Origin: Bacillota bacterium
GTDB taxonomy: Bacteria > Bacillota > UBA4882 > UBA8346
Reading direction: 5' to 3'
DNA: 64,000 nt
Assembly (NCBI GenBank): GCA_023392595.1
Contig: JAEVYU010000036.1
Coordinates: forward strand, 46,560-110,559
Below are positions 17,806-25,710 of this stretch, piece after piece (positions within the stretch are counted from its first letter, which is position 1; every line of letters begins with the position of its first letter). A program made the position numbers and the translations under genes. The notes beneath the pieces were generated by a model, which saw nothing but the letters and a program-made list of their open reading frames with translations, was not told the origin of the DNA and did not search any database.

Positions 17806-18936
17806 TTATTTATATGGGCTTTTTTTATCTACCTCGTCCAAGAATATAAACTTCACGTTGCATCGATAGCCGCAACAGCGATTGCGGGTCGAAGGTTGAA
17901 TCGTCCAGCAATGCGGACAGCATATGCTTTTCCCCGGGCGGGTATCGAACACAATATCCGGTTTTTGAGGAAAAGGTTGCGCTGCAAGCGCCAAAAGATG
18001 TGACCGCTCAGTTTCTTTCATTCTCTCGATTCTATCATGATAACGCTGCGCTTTCCGCTCTCTATGGAGGTAGACTTGCTCGAACAAGATATTTCCGGCA
18101 ATACCTGCGGCAACCAACAGTCCGCCGAAGAAAGTCGCCCCGGCGTACCCTTGCTTTGTGATCAGATCCAGAGTGATTCCTGCGAATACCTGTCCGATAA
18201 ACGATAGAAGGGTCAGACGGAACGCCGGGGTCTTGGGTACGGTGATGTTGAAAAGCAATACCACGAAAACCCCCAATACACCGCCAAAGTATATCCAACC
18301 GTTGGATGAAAACGAGAAACCGGTGCAGACGGGATCATTTTTGCCCCAAAGAAAGAGAGCGCCTATAGTTAGAGGGAGCCCCACGATATGGTTGACAAAT
18401 GAACCTTGCATCGCACCGGTACGCTCCGATAATCCAGCGTTAACCGTACGCGAAAGCACAACCGTGATGCCTCCGGCAAAGGACAGCGTGAGGGCATACA
18501 AAGCGCTTCCGGCGGAATTATCCAGCATCACCCAAATACCGGCGAGAGCAAAAGCCAGCCCAATCAGCGCTGATTTTTTAAACGAATATTTCTCCATGCC
18601 GAACAGGCCGAAGCTGTCAATGACCAAGGATGTGGCGGTTTGTCCGAAAAGCCCCAATGCGACGATACTTGTCAGGCTGATTTTCCCATAGGCGAAGTTA
18701 TTAAATGCCGTCGTTAATACGCCAATCACTCCACCGAGATACATCCACCAGGGGATGCTTAGCTGCAGCGATACGTTTTGCCGATGTATCTTAATGAGCA
18801 GAAAAGCAAAGAAACTCCCGACGATATGAATGATGACGGCCGCACCGAACACGCCATACTGTACCGTCAGACCGCCGTTGATTGCAATCATGACGGCAAT
18901 CACCACGCCAGTCAGCAGTGACAATAGATCATACAT
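17806..18936 (-). CDS. DMT-superfamily transporter (YdcZ/DUF606 type) with a Cys-rich C-terminal tail
   Basis: The first 290 or so of 376 residues form ten hydrophobic helices in two similar halves, as in fused YdcZ/DUF606 proteins of the drug/metabolite transporter superfamily. From about residue 291 the protein turns hydrophilic, passes through a charged helix (YHDRIERMKETERS) and ends with Cys339/340, Cys343, Cys354/355 and Cys359, arranged like a small zinc ribbon on the cytoplasmic side. Such a tail is not part of the usual family. A palindrome lies 47 bases upstream. Substrate is unknown, and the tail could be a metal sensor or a fusion created by sequence decay. Confidence 0.8.
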   Translation of the reverse strand: MYDLLSLLTGVVIAVMIAINGGLTVQYGVFGAAVIIHIVGSFFAFLLIKIHRQNVSLQLSIPWWMYLGGVIGVLTTAFNNFAYGKISLTSIVALGLFGQTATSLVIDSFGLFGMEKYSFKKSALIGLAFALAGIWVMLDNSAGSALYALTLSFAGGITVVLSRTVNAGLSERTGAMQGSFVNHIVGLPLTIGALFLWGKNDPVCTGFSFSSNGWIYFGGVLGVFVVLLFNITVPKTPAFRLTLLSFIGQVFAGITLDLITKQGYAGATFFGGLLVAAGIAGNILFEQVYLHRERKAQRYHDRIERMKETERSHLLALAAQPFPQKPDIVFDTRPGKSICCPHCWTIQPSTRNRCCGYRCNVKFIFLDEVDKKSPYK

Positions 18937-18982
18937 GACATCACCTCATACCCAAAGTATAATGTACCGCGTTGCGAAGCGG

Positions 18983-19000
18983 GTATGACAGATGTCATAC
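18983..19000. promoter_or_regulatory. Palindromic operator upstream of the DMT transporter
   Basis: GTATGACA and TGTCATAC form a perfect 8-bp inverted repeat separated by GA, 47 bases upstream of the transporter start at 18936. Position and symmetry suit a dimeric regulator; no regulator gene adjoins it, and its type cannot be told. Confidence 0.55.
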
Positions 19001-19344
19001 TTTTAGCAAAACTATTCGGGGAGACGGTCTTGTGCAACCGGAACTGTTGGAGGGTTGCGCACAGGGCTAGGTGAAATAGGCAGCGAAGTTATATCAGTTG
19101 CTCCCCAAGGTTCAATATTCATTTGATTTAGGGTGGGATATGGAGGCATAACGATTGGCGCGATGAGTGCGGAGGACAGGGCGGTGACCGCGGGGTACTG
19201 GGCGGTAAGAAAAACGATTGAGGCGATGCGTGTGTACATTGGATCAATAGGAGAAGTCCTTCTCCAGGAAAAATCGAGGAAATTGGTTTTAGCGATAATC
19301 ACTTCATGAAGGTAAATGATTTTCTTCTTTGCTCAGGCTTATGG
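19001..19344. other. Gap with a doubtful 96-codon open frame
   Basis: Between the transporter operator and the small peptide gene the minus strand stays open from a GTG at 19302 down to 19012. The predicted product is Pro- and Ala-rich, matches no family I know and has no Shine-Dalgarno. It lies downstream of the LexA-box promoter at 19438-19479, so it could be a degenerate second gene of that transcript. I do not call it a gene. Confidence 0.3.
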
Positions 19345-19425
19345 CTACGAATACTTTAGCTTTTTCCGTACCGTGACCACGTTTTTTTCCTTTAGTCTTT
19401 CCGCCGAAAAAAGCGTTGTTCGCAT
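19345..19425 (-). CDS. Small cationic peptide (26 aa), candidate SOS-induced gene
   Basis: A 26-codon frame starts at ATG 19425 with GGAGG exactly 7 bases ahead, a better initiation signal than many longer genes in the window. The product begins MRTTLFSAERLKEKNVV and is rich in Lys and Arg, without a membrane segment. It lies directly downstream of two LexA-like boxes that overlap a likely promoter. SOS-induced small proteins in other bacteria often block cell division, but this one resembles none I know, so the function is unassigned. It might instead be a leader peptide. Confidence 0.45.
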   Translation of the reverse strand: MRTTLFSAERLKEKNVVTVRKKLKYS

Positions 19426-19437
19426 TCGGGCACCTCC

Positions 19438-19479
19438 AAACAAACGTTCTTCATACGATAGTATCAGGAACGTTTGTTC
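19438..19479 (-). promoter_or_regulatory. Pair of LexA (DinR)-type boxes over a promoter
   Basis: GAACGTTTGTTC at 19468-19479 is a perfect GAAC-N4-GTTC box, and AAACAAACGTTC at 19438-19449 matches it at 11 of 12 positions when inverted. The centres are 30 bp apart, about three helical turns. On the minus strand TGATACTAT between them reads as an extended -10. GAAC-N4-GTTC is the known core of Bacillota LexA boxes. The two boxes also form a 12-bp inverted repeat around an 18-base loop, so a hairpin is an alternative reading. Confidence 0.6.
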
Positions 19480-19530
19480 TTGTACCGAGGTCCCTTAGTT
19501 AAATTTATAATCAAGTAAAAGAAAAAAGGA

Positions 19531-19582
19531 CAGACATGGACTGGATTCTCCCTGAAGGAAATTGCTGATCGGCCCATGTCTG
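19531..19582 (-). terminator. Rho-independent terminator of the MACPF gene
   Basis: CAGACATGG and CCATGTCTG make a perfect 9-bp stem. Reading leftwards it is followed by TCCTTTTTTCTTTT, a good U-tract, 45 bases after the stop of the MACPF gene. Confidence 0.75.
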
Positions 19583-19626
19583 AAACTACGACTGCATCCT
19601 ATAAGATATCATTTTGAACTGCCTGT

Positions 19627-21180
19627 TTATTGTGTCATTGGAGGTTGGGTCGTATAGGCAATATAAATATTGGTATTGATGGTACCGGTATCACTATTAA
19701 GATTTGCCGATTGATAAGAATGATTGTTTTTCGAAAAGTCCCACCAATCCACCAGAGTGTAACCGGGATCTTGTTGTTCTCCATATTTATAGGTAACGAT
19801 TCCTGTTATCGGCCGTTTCCCGGCTTCGCGTTTATAACATAGGTAAATATAACGATGAGACCCGGTTAACCAGGCATCACCATCATTTAATTCAACTTCC
19901 ATTTTGGTCCAGCCGCTGGGAGCCGGCTGATTGCCAGAGACACAAGTCAGATCGGTTATAGGTGCCGGATTTCCATCTGTGCTCAATCCCATTTTATATA
20001 ATAAATAAATCGCTTTGGCCGGCCATGGGAGCCATTTATTCAAATTCCAGGCTGTTTTGTTCCATCCCTGGGGAATAGAAGGGTTCCCATCTTCTACCAG
20101 CATTAAATCCACCACCGCAGCCTGGGCGTTTAAATTGGGTATCTGTTTCCCTTGGGCATAAATAGTAAAGGCATTTTGGAGTTCTGCTTGCCGGGCGGGA
20201 TCATCGCATAATTTCCAAATCGGCACCAGGCTGTTGCCATTGGGATCAAAATTGATATTTAAATTCCCATTGATACTGGCAAGCCATTTCAGATAATTAT
20301 CTTGACTATAAGAGCCGTCATCCACTGAGAAAATAGAACTGCCATACTGGGGATCACCTCCAAAGGCCACCATATTGATCTCCGAGTTTTTCAGATAAGC
20401 CTCTTTTTCGGATTGATTGGATAATCCTATCGAAATCCCTAGCCCATCCGCCAAGGTTGCTTTTGCGGCATTGCTGATATTGATTTTGATGGTCGAGGTA
20501 TTGATTTTTGTAGTGGATGTCAAACAAAGCCGGGCGCCCATGACCACTTTCTGAATATAATAGGCTCCATAAATATCGAACAGTTGATTCGGATCCATCG
20601 ATTGAAGATCCTTTTGAAATTGCGGGTCAAGCAAGGCCCTTAATTGGGGGGAGCTTGAGTCCGGCAAGCTCAAAATATACTTGTGGACAACTTGCATCAC
20701 TTTCGAATAATAGTAATTGGTGGTGGTGGCGGTGGTGATTCCAAAATCTGTGCAGAGGGAGGCTAAAAAATAGTAAACAGGGGCACCGACACTCCCCGAA
20801 ATTTTAAATTGGTCCAAAAAACTACTGAGGTTTTGCCCATAAGCAGCCCGGAGTTCCGTACTATCATCCTGTACAAAAGTAACGGTTCGCGGGAGTACAT
20901 AAGTTGTTCCTTTATATTGAACCATTCCGTCATCGGGTAAATTAAATATTTTGCCGACTTTGACACTAACCGGCGCGGCATACTGGCCAAAAACATCATA
21001 ACCGTGACCGAGGATTCTAACTCCGACCAGTTCACTGCCTGCATCGCTATTACCGCCAAGGCTGGAGTTTATATAAGTATAATTATAATTCGTATTGTTA
21101 ATTCCAAATACCGGAGAAAAAGAACTAATCAATAAGAGCATAGAAAAACTAACAAAAATTATGAATCGAATTTTTTTCAT
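19627..21180 (-). CDS. Secreted MACPF (perforin-like) protein with C-terminal MABP-like beta-prism
   Basis: This 517-residue protein has a signal peptide (1-26). The MACPF fold is indicated by GHGYDVFGQYA (58-68), by FDIYGAYYIQKVVMGAR (201-217), the position of the Y/F-G-T-H-Y/F signature, and by the Gly-rich VAFGGDP block near 271. From about 355 three repeats follow, each with P-x-G-W or P-G-Y and ending in IYLLYK, IYLCYK or IYIAY. These match the MABP beta-prism known from eukaryotic MVB12 and from bacterial MACPF toxins. Such proteins insert into membranes as ring-shaped pores, with the prism binding lipid or surface targets. The start at 21180 has GAGGA 6 bases ahead. It is a lone gene with its own terminator; target and role (toxin, competition, host interaction) are unknown. 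Confidence 0.85.
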   Translation of the reverse strand: MKKIRFIIFVSFSMLLLISSFSPVFGINNTNYNYTYINSSLGGNSDAGSELVGVRILGHGYDVFGQYAAPVSVKVGKIFNLPDDGMVQYKGTTYVLPRTVTFVQDDSTELRAAYGQNLSSFLDQFKISGSVGAPVYYFLASLCTDFGITTATTTNYYYSKVMQVVHKYILSLPDSSSPQLRALLDPQFQKDLQSMDPNQLFDIYGAYYIQKVVMGARLCLTSTTKINTSTIKINISNAAKATLADGLGISIGLSNQSEKEAYLKNSEINMVAFGGDPQYGSSIFSVDDGSYSQDNYLKWLASINGNLNINFDPNGNSLVPIWKLCDDPARQAELQNAFTIYAQGKQIPNLNAQAAVVDLMLVEDGNPSIPQGWNKTAWNLNKWLPWPAKAIYLLYKMGLSTDGNPAPITDLTCVSGNQPAPSGWTKMEVELNDGDAWLTGSHRYIYLCYKREAGKRPITGIVTYKYGEQQDPGYTLVDWWDFSKNNHSYQSANLNSDTGTINTNIYIAYTTQPPMTQ

Positions 21181-21860
21181 CATGTGTCCTCTTTTGGTCA
21201 ATTTTTTGGAGTAATTTTTGTTCTATCGGCTTCTCCATATAAAAAGCCGGAATGAGTCAAGCGGTTAAGCGAGGTAAAAACGTTATTTTCACCTCCTTCA
21301 TGCTAATCCATAAAACTGTAAGTTTTTGAAACAACATAACAAGCGAACACATCTTTTACATTTTGTTCATTCATTTTAAATTATATAATAAATTTTCACA
21401 AAAATATAGATGATTTATAATAATCTCCATATAAATTTATATTAATAATGTCCGATATATTTTGGAATCTATCGCCCCCAGAAATCAAGGAAGTGGGGGA
21501 AATCATGTCTATGGAGGATTGAATTATCAGCAGAAGTCTTCTGTTTTTCGTATAAGTCCGCTAGAAGAGTTGTTCTTGAAATTTAAAGTCGCGGACAACG
21601 ATACTCAAGGTAGTATTGGGATTACTATCGGTTTTATTGGTGAACAGGGGTCTGAAACTTCAAAATTTTTCAAGAACGGTCTTCTTTTTTTCGGTGATTT
21701 TGAGTACAGTAGCAAGGGCGAATGTTTAAAGCCTTTATTCTTCAACTCATGGGTTAATCAACAGTATTTTACCCTGAATAGGTCTTGGTTCTCAAAAGAG
21801 AAGATCTTTTTTATGAAAGGAACGGTTTGAAAATTTTAATTGAAGGTGGGTAGGGTGAAA
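21181..21860. other. AT-rich gap with a weak 122-codon open frame (21462-21830)
   Basis: The first 280 bases carry the MACPF promoter region and are very AT-rich. On the plus strand an open frame runs from TTG 21462 to TGA 21830. Its product is protein-like in composition (for example FRISPLEELFLKFKVADND) but has no Shine-Dalgarno and no recognisable domain. It could be a small orphan gene or a remnant; I give it about one chance in four. Confidence 0.35.
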
Positions 21861-24248
21861 ATGGAAAATAGCGATGCCCGAAAATTATTAACCGTTGCCA
21901 AGTGGATTTGGCCGAAATACCGGCTGTACGATCTTCATAATTCCTACGCCCATTTCCGGAAGGATTTTGAGCTGACCGGCCAGCCGGACACAGTCATGTT
22001 CTATATTACAGCGGATGAAAGCTACCGGCTGTGGATGAATGGTAAATATATCACCCGTGGCCCGGCCCGGGGTTATCAGTCACACTGGCCATATGACCAA
22101 GTAGATGTAGCCGCTTTTTTAATTCCGGGAAGGAATTTCATTGCAGTAGAAGTTTATAATCCCGGAGTGAGTACTTATAAATACATATCCCAGATGTCCG
22201 CCGGTTTTATCTGTGCCGGCGATTTTGGGGAAGTCGTCATTTTAAGCGATGCAACGTGGATATCACGTTATGACAAGGCTCATAAACGTGATACTGCGCT
22301 TTACTCCATGCAACTCAACTTTCAGGAGCATGTCGACGCCAAGGAAGATGACCGTTCCTGGATTTATTCCCCAGATCCTCCGCAGGACTGGCTAGCTCCT
22401 GAGGAATCATTTTTTGGTTCCATGCCATGGCACACTCTCGAAGAACGGGGTATCCCTCAGCTAAGAGAATTGTCCCGTACACCGGTGAAAGTAGTCTCAC
22501 GTGCCAGCGGAAATGTAGCTGCCGATTATCGCCAATGGTTAAATATCGTTAAAGGGCTGCATGAAGTGTTTGAAAATTTGCAGTGGATACCGGTAAACGA
22601 TGACAGGCTGGACCAAGTTAATTTAGAAGTTGCTCTTCCTGCCGGCGGAAAGGGAAGATTCAGCGCTGTGGTTTTAGACATGGGTGAAACCGTAGTCGGC
22701 CCCTTGATACTCAAAGTCAAGGGAGGAAATGCCGGTACCATACTCGACCTGTTTTTTTGCGAAGATTTAAATCAAGATCGAAGTCCGGTGATACCGTTTC
22801 CGGCCCTTTGTGAAGCCTCAATAGCCAACCGGTTGATTTTAACAGAGGGCAAGACATTCTTTGACTTCTATCAGATCCTGGGTTTTCGTTATATTACACT
22901 GGTCGCAGCGGAGAGTTTCGAACTTTTCGAAATAAATTTGCAAGTCATCGATACGGGTTACCCTTATGCTTTGGGAGGGCGATTCGAATGCTCGGATGAA
23001 GCTTTCAATAAGATTTGGAGCATCTGCCGCCGCACGGAGCAGGTCTGTTCGCAGGATGCTTATATTGACACGCCATGGCGGGAACAGGCCCAATGGTGGG
23101 GGGATGCCCGGATTCAATTTTGGAACACGATGGCAATGGATGGCGATACCCGTTTACTGAAGCGCGGTATCCGATCTTTGGCAGGACAGAAAGTTCCCAA
23201 CGGGTTAACTTACGGACATGCGCCCACAATGGCTCATGCTTGTATTCTTCCCGACTTTTCACTGGTTTGGGTGATTACCATTTTTGACTATTATTATCAA
23301 ACGAAGGATTTAACTTTATTTGAAGAGCAACTGCCTCGAATTAGAGAGGTGCTGTCTTATTTTAGGAATGAAGCGCCGCGCCATAAGGACTTGTTGGCGA
23401 GTGACTCGCGATATTGGCTTTTCCTGGACTGGTCGACGATTGAAAAGACCGGCGCACCTACTTTGTATAACATGTGGTACATTTTGGCCTTGCGGAAGTT
23501 TGCCCAACTTTTAGATCTTAGTGGCTATAGCCAAGAAGCGCAAGAAGCCGCGGAAGAAGCATTGGAAATTCAGAAACGTTTGGAACAGATAGCTTTCAAT
23601 CCGGAAAAAGGTCTCTTTAGAGATGGATTGGACACTACTGGCCAACCAGTATCGAAATATTCAGTGCAGTCACAAGTCTTTGCAATATTGCTGGGTTTAA
23701 AACCGGAGTATCATTCAACGATGATGGAACAAAGAGTTCTGCCGTTTTTGCGCGGGGAACCGTTGGATGAGGCAATTCCATCAGCCTATTGGACCAGTTA
23801 TGTGCTAACCATAACCCGTCAAAAAGGCTATTTCAAAGAGGTCCTTGACTATATCCGGCGTATGTGGACGCCAATGATTCCCCTAGGCACTACTTTCGAG
23901 GTTTTTGATACTCCCCTTGCCATAGAGGCTTTCGTTACTGGAAGAGGTTTTACATCCGTTAGTCATGCCTGGAGTGCTCATCCCTTGTTCCACCTGATGA
24001 ATATTTTAGGCGGCGTGGTTCAGGAAGCGCCTGGCTGGGACACGATTACCTTTAGACCATATTTTGCGCCGGAATTGGACTATGTGACTGTCACCATGCC
24101 ATCACCCCATGGCTTCATTGAAAGCAGTTGGCAACGCCAGAACGGCCGGATCGCGGTCCGGCTCAAACTTCCGAAAGGCGTCGCCGCAAAAGTTGAGATT
24201 TCCGGACAAGAGGCGGTGCTCCAAGACGGATTCGAAAAGATAATCTGA
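21861..24248 (+). CDS. Alpha-L-rhamnosidase-like glycoside hydrolase, GH78
   Basis: The protein has 795 residues and no signal peptide, so it is intracellular. An N-terminal beta-sandwich (WMNGKYITRGPARGYQSHWPYDQVD) is followed by a second beta domain and an (alpha/alpha)6 barrel with the GH78 signature YIDTPWREQAQWWGDAR (401-417), in which Glu408 corresponds to the family's general acid. A C-terminal beta domain follows (TFRPYFAPELDYV...). The ATG at 21861 comes 10 bases after AAGGTGGG; a TTG at 21840 is an alternative. The family releases terminal alpha-L-rhamnose from pectin or rhamnosylated glycosides. There is no adjacent rhamnose pathway or transporter, so it appears as a stand-alone gene ended by the terminator at 24318. 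Confidence 0.9.
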   Translation: MENSDARKLLTVAKWIWPKYRLYDLHNSYAHFRKDFELTGQPDTVMFYITADESYRLWMNGKYITRGPARGYQSHWPYDQVDVAAFLIPGRNFIAVEVYNPGVSTYKYISQMSAGFICAGDFGEVVILSDATWISRYDKAHKRDTALYSMQLNFQEHVDAKEDDRSWIYSPDPPQDWLAPEESFFGSMPWHTLEERGIPQLRELSRTPVKVVSRASGNVAADYRQWLNIVKGLHEVFENLQWIPVNDDRLDQVNLEVALPAGGKGRFSAVVLDMGETVVGPLILKVKGGNAGTILDLFFCEDLNQDRSPVIPFPALCEASIANRLILTEGKTFFDFYQILGFRYITLVAAESFELFEINLQVIDTGYPYALGGRFECSDEAFNKIWSICRRTEQVCSQDAYIDTPWREQAQWWGDARIQFWNTMAMDGDTRLLKRGIRSLAGQKVPNGLTYGHAPTMAHACILPDFSLVWVITIFDYYYQTKDLTLFEEQLPRIREVLSYFRNEAPRHKDLLASDSRYWLFLDWSTIEKTGAPTLYNMWYILALRKFAQLLDLSGYSQEAQEAAEEALEIQKRLEQIAFNPEKGLFRDGLDTTGQPVSKYSVQSQVFAILLGLKPEYHSTMMEQRVLPFLRGEPLDEAIPSAYWTSYVLTITRQKGYFKEVLDYIRRMWTPMIPLGTTFEVFDTPLAIEAFVTGRGFTSVSHAWSAHPLFHLMNILGGVVQEAPGWDTITFRPYFAPELDYVTVTMPSPHGFIESSWQRQNGRIAVRLKLPKGVAAKVEISGQEAVLQDGFEKII

Positions 24249-24317
24249 CAAACTATCCCGGGCGACTTTAAAATAGCCCAAGGGGATAGGCATAGGATTG
24301 TTAATTGCTCATTGAAA

Positions 24318-24352
24318 AAGAACCAGAGCAAAGGTTGGCTTCTCTGGTTCTT
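24318..24352 (+). terminator. Terminator after the GH78 gene
   Basis: AAGAACCAGAG and CTCTGGTTCTT form a perfect 11-bp stem with a 13-base loop, followed by CAAGATTTTT. It lies 70 bases after the rhamnosidase stop and may work in both directions for the small minus-strand gene that ends at 24370. Confidence 0.8.
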
Positions 24353-24369
24353 CAAGATTTTTCGTCCTG

Positions 24370-24528
24370 TTAGTTCAACTTCGGCTGTCTGTTCTCTACG
24401 ATGCAGTCTCCGTCATAATTGTAGACGTTATACTTGAACGGGCATTCCTTAAGGCATTGATTGCAAGTGCATTTTCGGATGTCTAATTCAATATTATCCC
24501 ACTGGATTTGAGCTTTTTGGTAATCCAT
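24370..24528 (-). CDS. Small Cys-rich protein (52 aa), ferredoxin-like Cys cluster
   Basis: A 52-codon gene starts at ATG 24528 with GGGAGG 8-9 bases ahead. The product starts MDYQKAQIQWDN and has Cys20, Cys22, Cys25, Cys29-Pro30 and a lone Cys42. The series C-x-C-x2-C-x3-C-P is one residue short of the classical C-x2-C-x2-C-x3-C-P of 4Fe-4S ferredoxins, so metal or cluster binding is likely but not certain. It is separated from the VOC gene at 24712 by a 183-base gap. No known family was recognised. It could be a metal-binding accessory or regulatory protein. Confidence 0.7.
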   Translation of the reverse strand: MDYQKAQIQWDNIELDIRKCTCNQCLKECPFKYNVYNYDGDCIVENRQPKLN

Positions 24529-24711
24529 TACCATTACCTCCCAGCTTCAATTTTGGGGTTATTGAATATCCTTCTGATCTTGTCAGTTAATTCAGAAGTT
24601 AAGAAATGGATATATTCTGTAAAATAAAAAAGTCAGAATATGAACCTGTCGACATATTATGAGAGAATAAGCCGGTAGATGACAGATCTTGTTCCGATAG
24701 ATCATTGTGGA

Positions 24712-25074
24712 TTACATATTTTCTACGAACTGGACACTAAAACCGTTGGGGTCTTTCACAAAAAAGAACTTGATATGGGGGTTGGGTTGAAAAGGGCCAT
24801 CGGCTATTTCAATTCCTTTTTCCTGGATAAACTTGATTTTTTCGTCCAATGACGCCACTTCAAAGCCTAATGAAACCTGCCCGACATTTTTGGGGAAACT
24901 CTGATTTGTGTCGCAAATCAGTTCGATCTTGGTTTCTCCTTCGCCCAAAAAACAAATTTCCACTCCCGGTCCGGCCGGATACTTCCTATTTATCGGAAGC
25001 CCTACAATCTCCTTGTAAAACTTTACCGAATCTTCCATGTTATCCACAGATAAGGTTGTCCAACAAAATTTCAT
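24712..25074 (-). CDS. VOC-superfamily (glyoxalase/bleomycin-resistance fold) protein
   Basis: The protein is 120 residues long, with two beta-alpha-beta-beta-beta modules. It opens with MKFCWTTLSVDNMEDSVKFYKEIVGLPI and closes with FVKDPNGFSVQFVE, the usual ends of single-domain VOC proteins. Candidate metal ligands are few: Glu54 region (KIELI) and Glu-like positions near the C-terminus, but the His of classical glyoxalase I at the N-terminus is replaced (CWTTLSV). AAGGAGGAG stands ahead of the ATG. Function is unassigned; many relatives act in isomerase, dioxygenase or resistance roles. Confidence 0.85.
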   Translation of the reverse strand: MKFCWTTLSVDNMEDSVKFYKEIVGLPINRKYPAGPGVEICFLGEGETKIELICDTNQSFPKNVGQVSLGFEVASLDEKIKFIQEKGIEIADGPFQPNPHIKFFFVKDPNGFSVQFVENM

Positions 25075-25266
25075 AAATATGCTCCTCCTTAAAATGATTG
25101 AGAACTACTTCCTATGTAAATTCTACCATATTTTATCCCATATCATGCTGGTTATAAGAAGAAACACATTGTAAACCGTATCAAAATATTATACAATAAT
25201 ATTAATATTTTATATAGTGAATTTTTTTGGCTATAAAAAAGAATTGAATAAAGGAGAATTTATCAG

Positions 25267-25515
25267 ATGGCTTCCTACACCATTATGGCAGTATTGGTCA
25301 ATTATCGTTCCAAGAATGCAGGCGAAATCCAAAGTATTTTAACAAAACACGGATGCTTGGTTAAAATTCGTTTGGGTTTGCACGAGGCGGGTAACGTTTG
25401 CTCCGAAAACGGGCTCATTATTTTACAGCTGGAAGGGGATCAAGGAGAAATTATCAAATTTTATGACGAACTGAACGCCATTGAAGGGGTAACTGCGAAA
25501 CTCATGGAGATTTAA
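25267..25515 (+). CDS. TM1266-like small ACT/ferredoxin-fold regulator
   Basis: This 82-residue protein has the layout of the TM1266 family: a first strand TIMAVLVNYRSKNAGEIQSIL, a turn around KHGCLVKIRLGLHE, a strand GLIILQLEGDQGEI and a helix ending in the GVTAKLM strand. Members are often annotated as iron-only hydrogenase system putative regulators, but no hydrogenase gene is nearby. GGAG lies 10 bases before the ATG. A terminator follows at 25557, so it is a single-gene transcript. The assignment rests on pattern only. Confidence 0.6.
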   Translation: MASYTIMAVLVNYRSKNAGEIQSILTKHGCLVKIRLGLHEAGNVCSENGLIILQLEGDQGEIIKFYDELNAIEGVTAKLMEI

Positions 25516-25556
25516 AATTTTTTCGTACAAATTGCCAATCAGTCAAAAAATGAGAG

Positions 25557-25590
25557 GGCCGATTTAACCTGAGAGGGGGTTCGATCGGCC
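25557..25590 (+). terminator. Terminator after the TM1266-like gene
   Basis: GGCCGAT and ATCGGCC form a perfect 7-bp GC-rich stem, followed by TTTGTTT, 42 bases after the stop. Confidence 0.7.
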
Positions 25591-25710
25591 TTTGTTTATG
25601 ATCCCCCCAAAAGGTTCCCCCGGAACAGGCAGGCGAATATCCTATAGGGTAGATTTTGAGAAAGTATTTCATTTTTAGCGCAGGCACTGCGAAGCCGGAG
25701 GTGTTTATTA

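Noticed and set aside
19012..19302. 96-codon minus-strand open frame
   Set aside because: No Shine-Dalgarno, Pro/Ala-rich product without family resemblance; kept only as part of the gap description.
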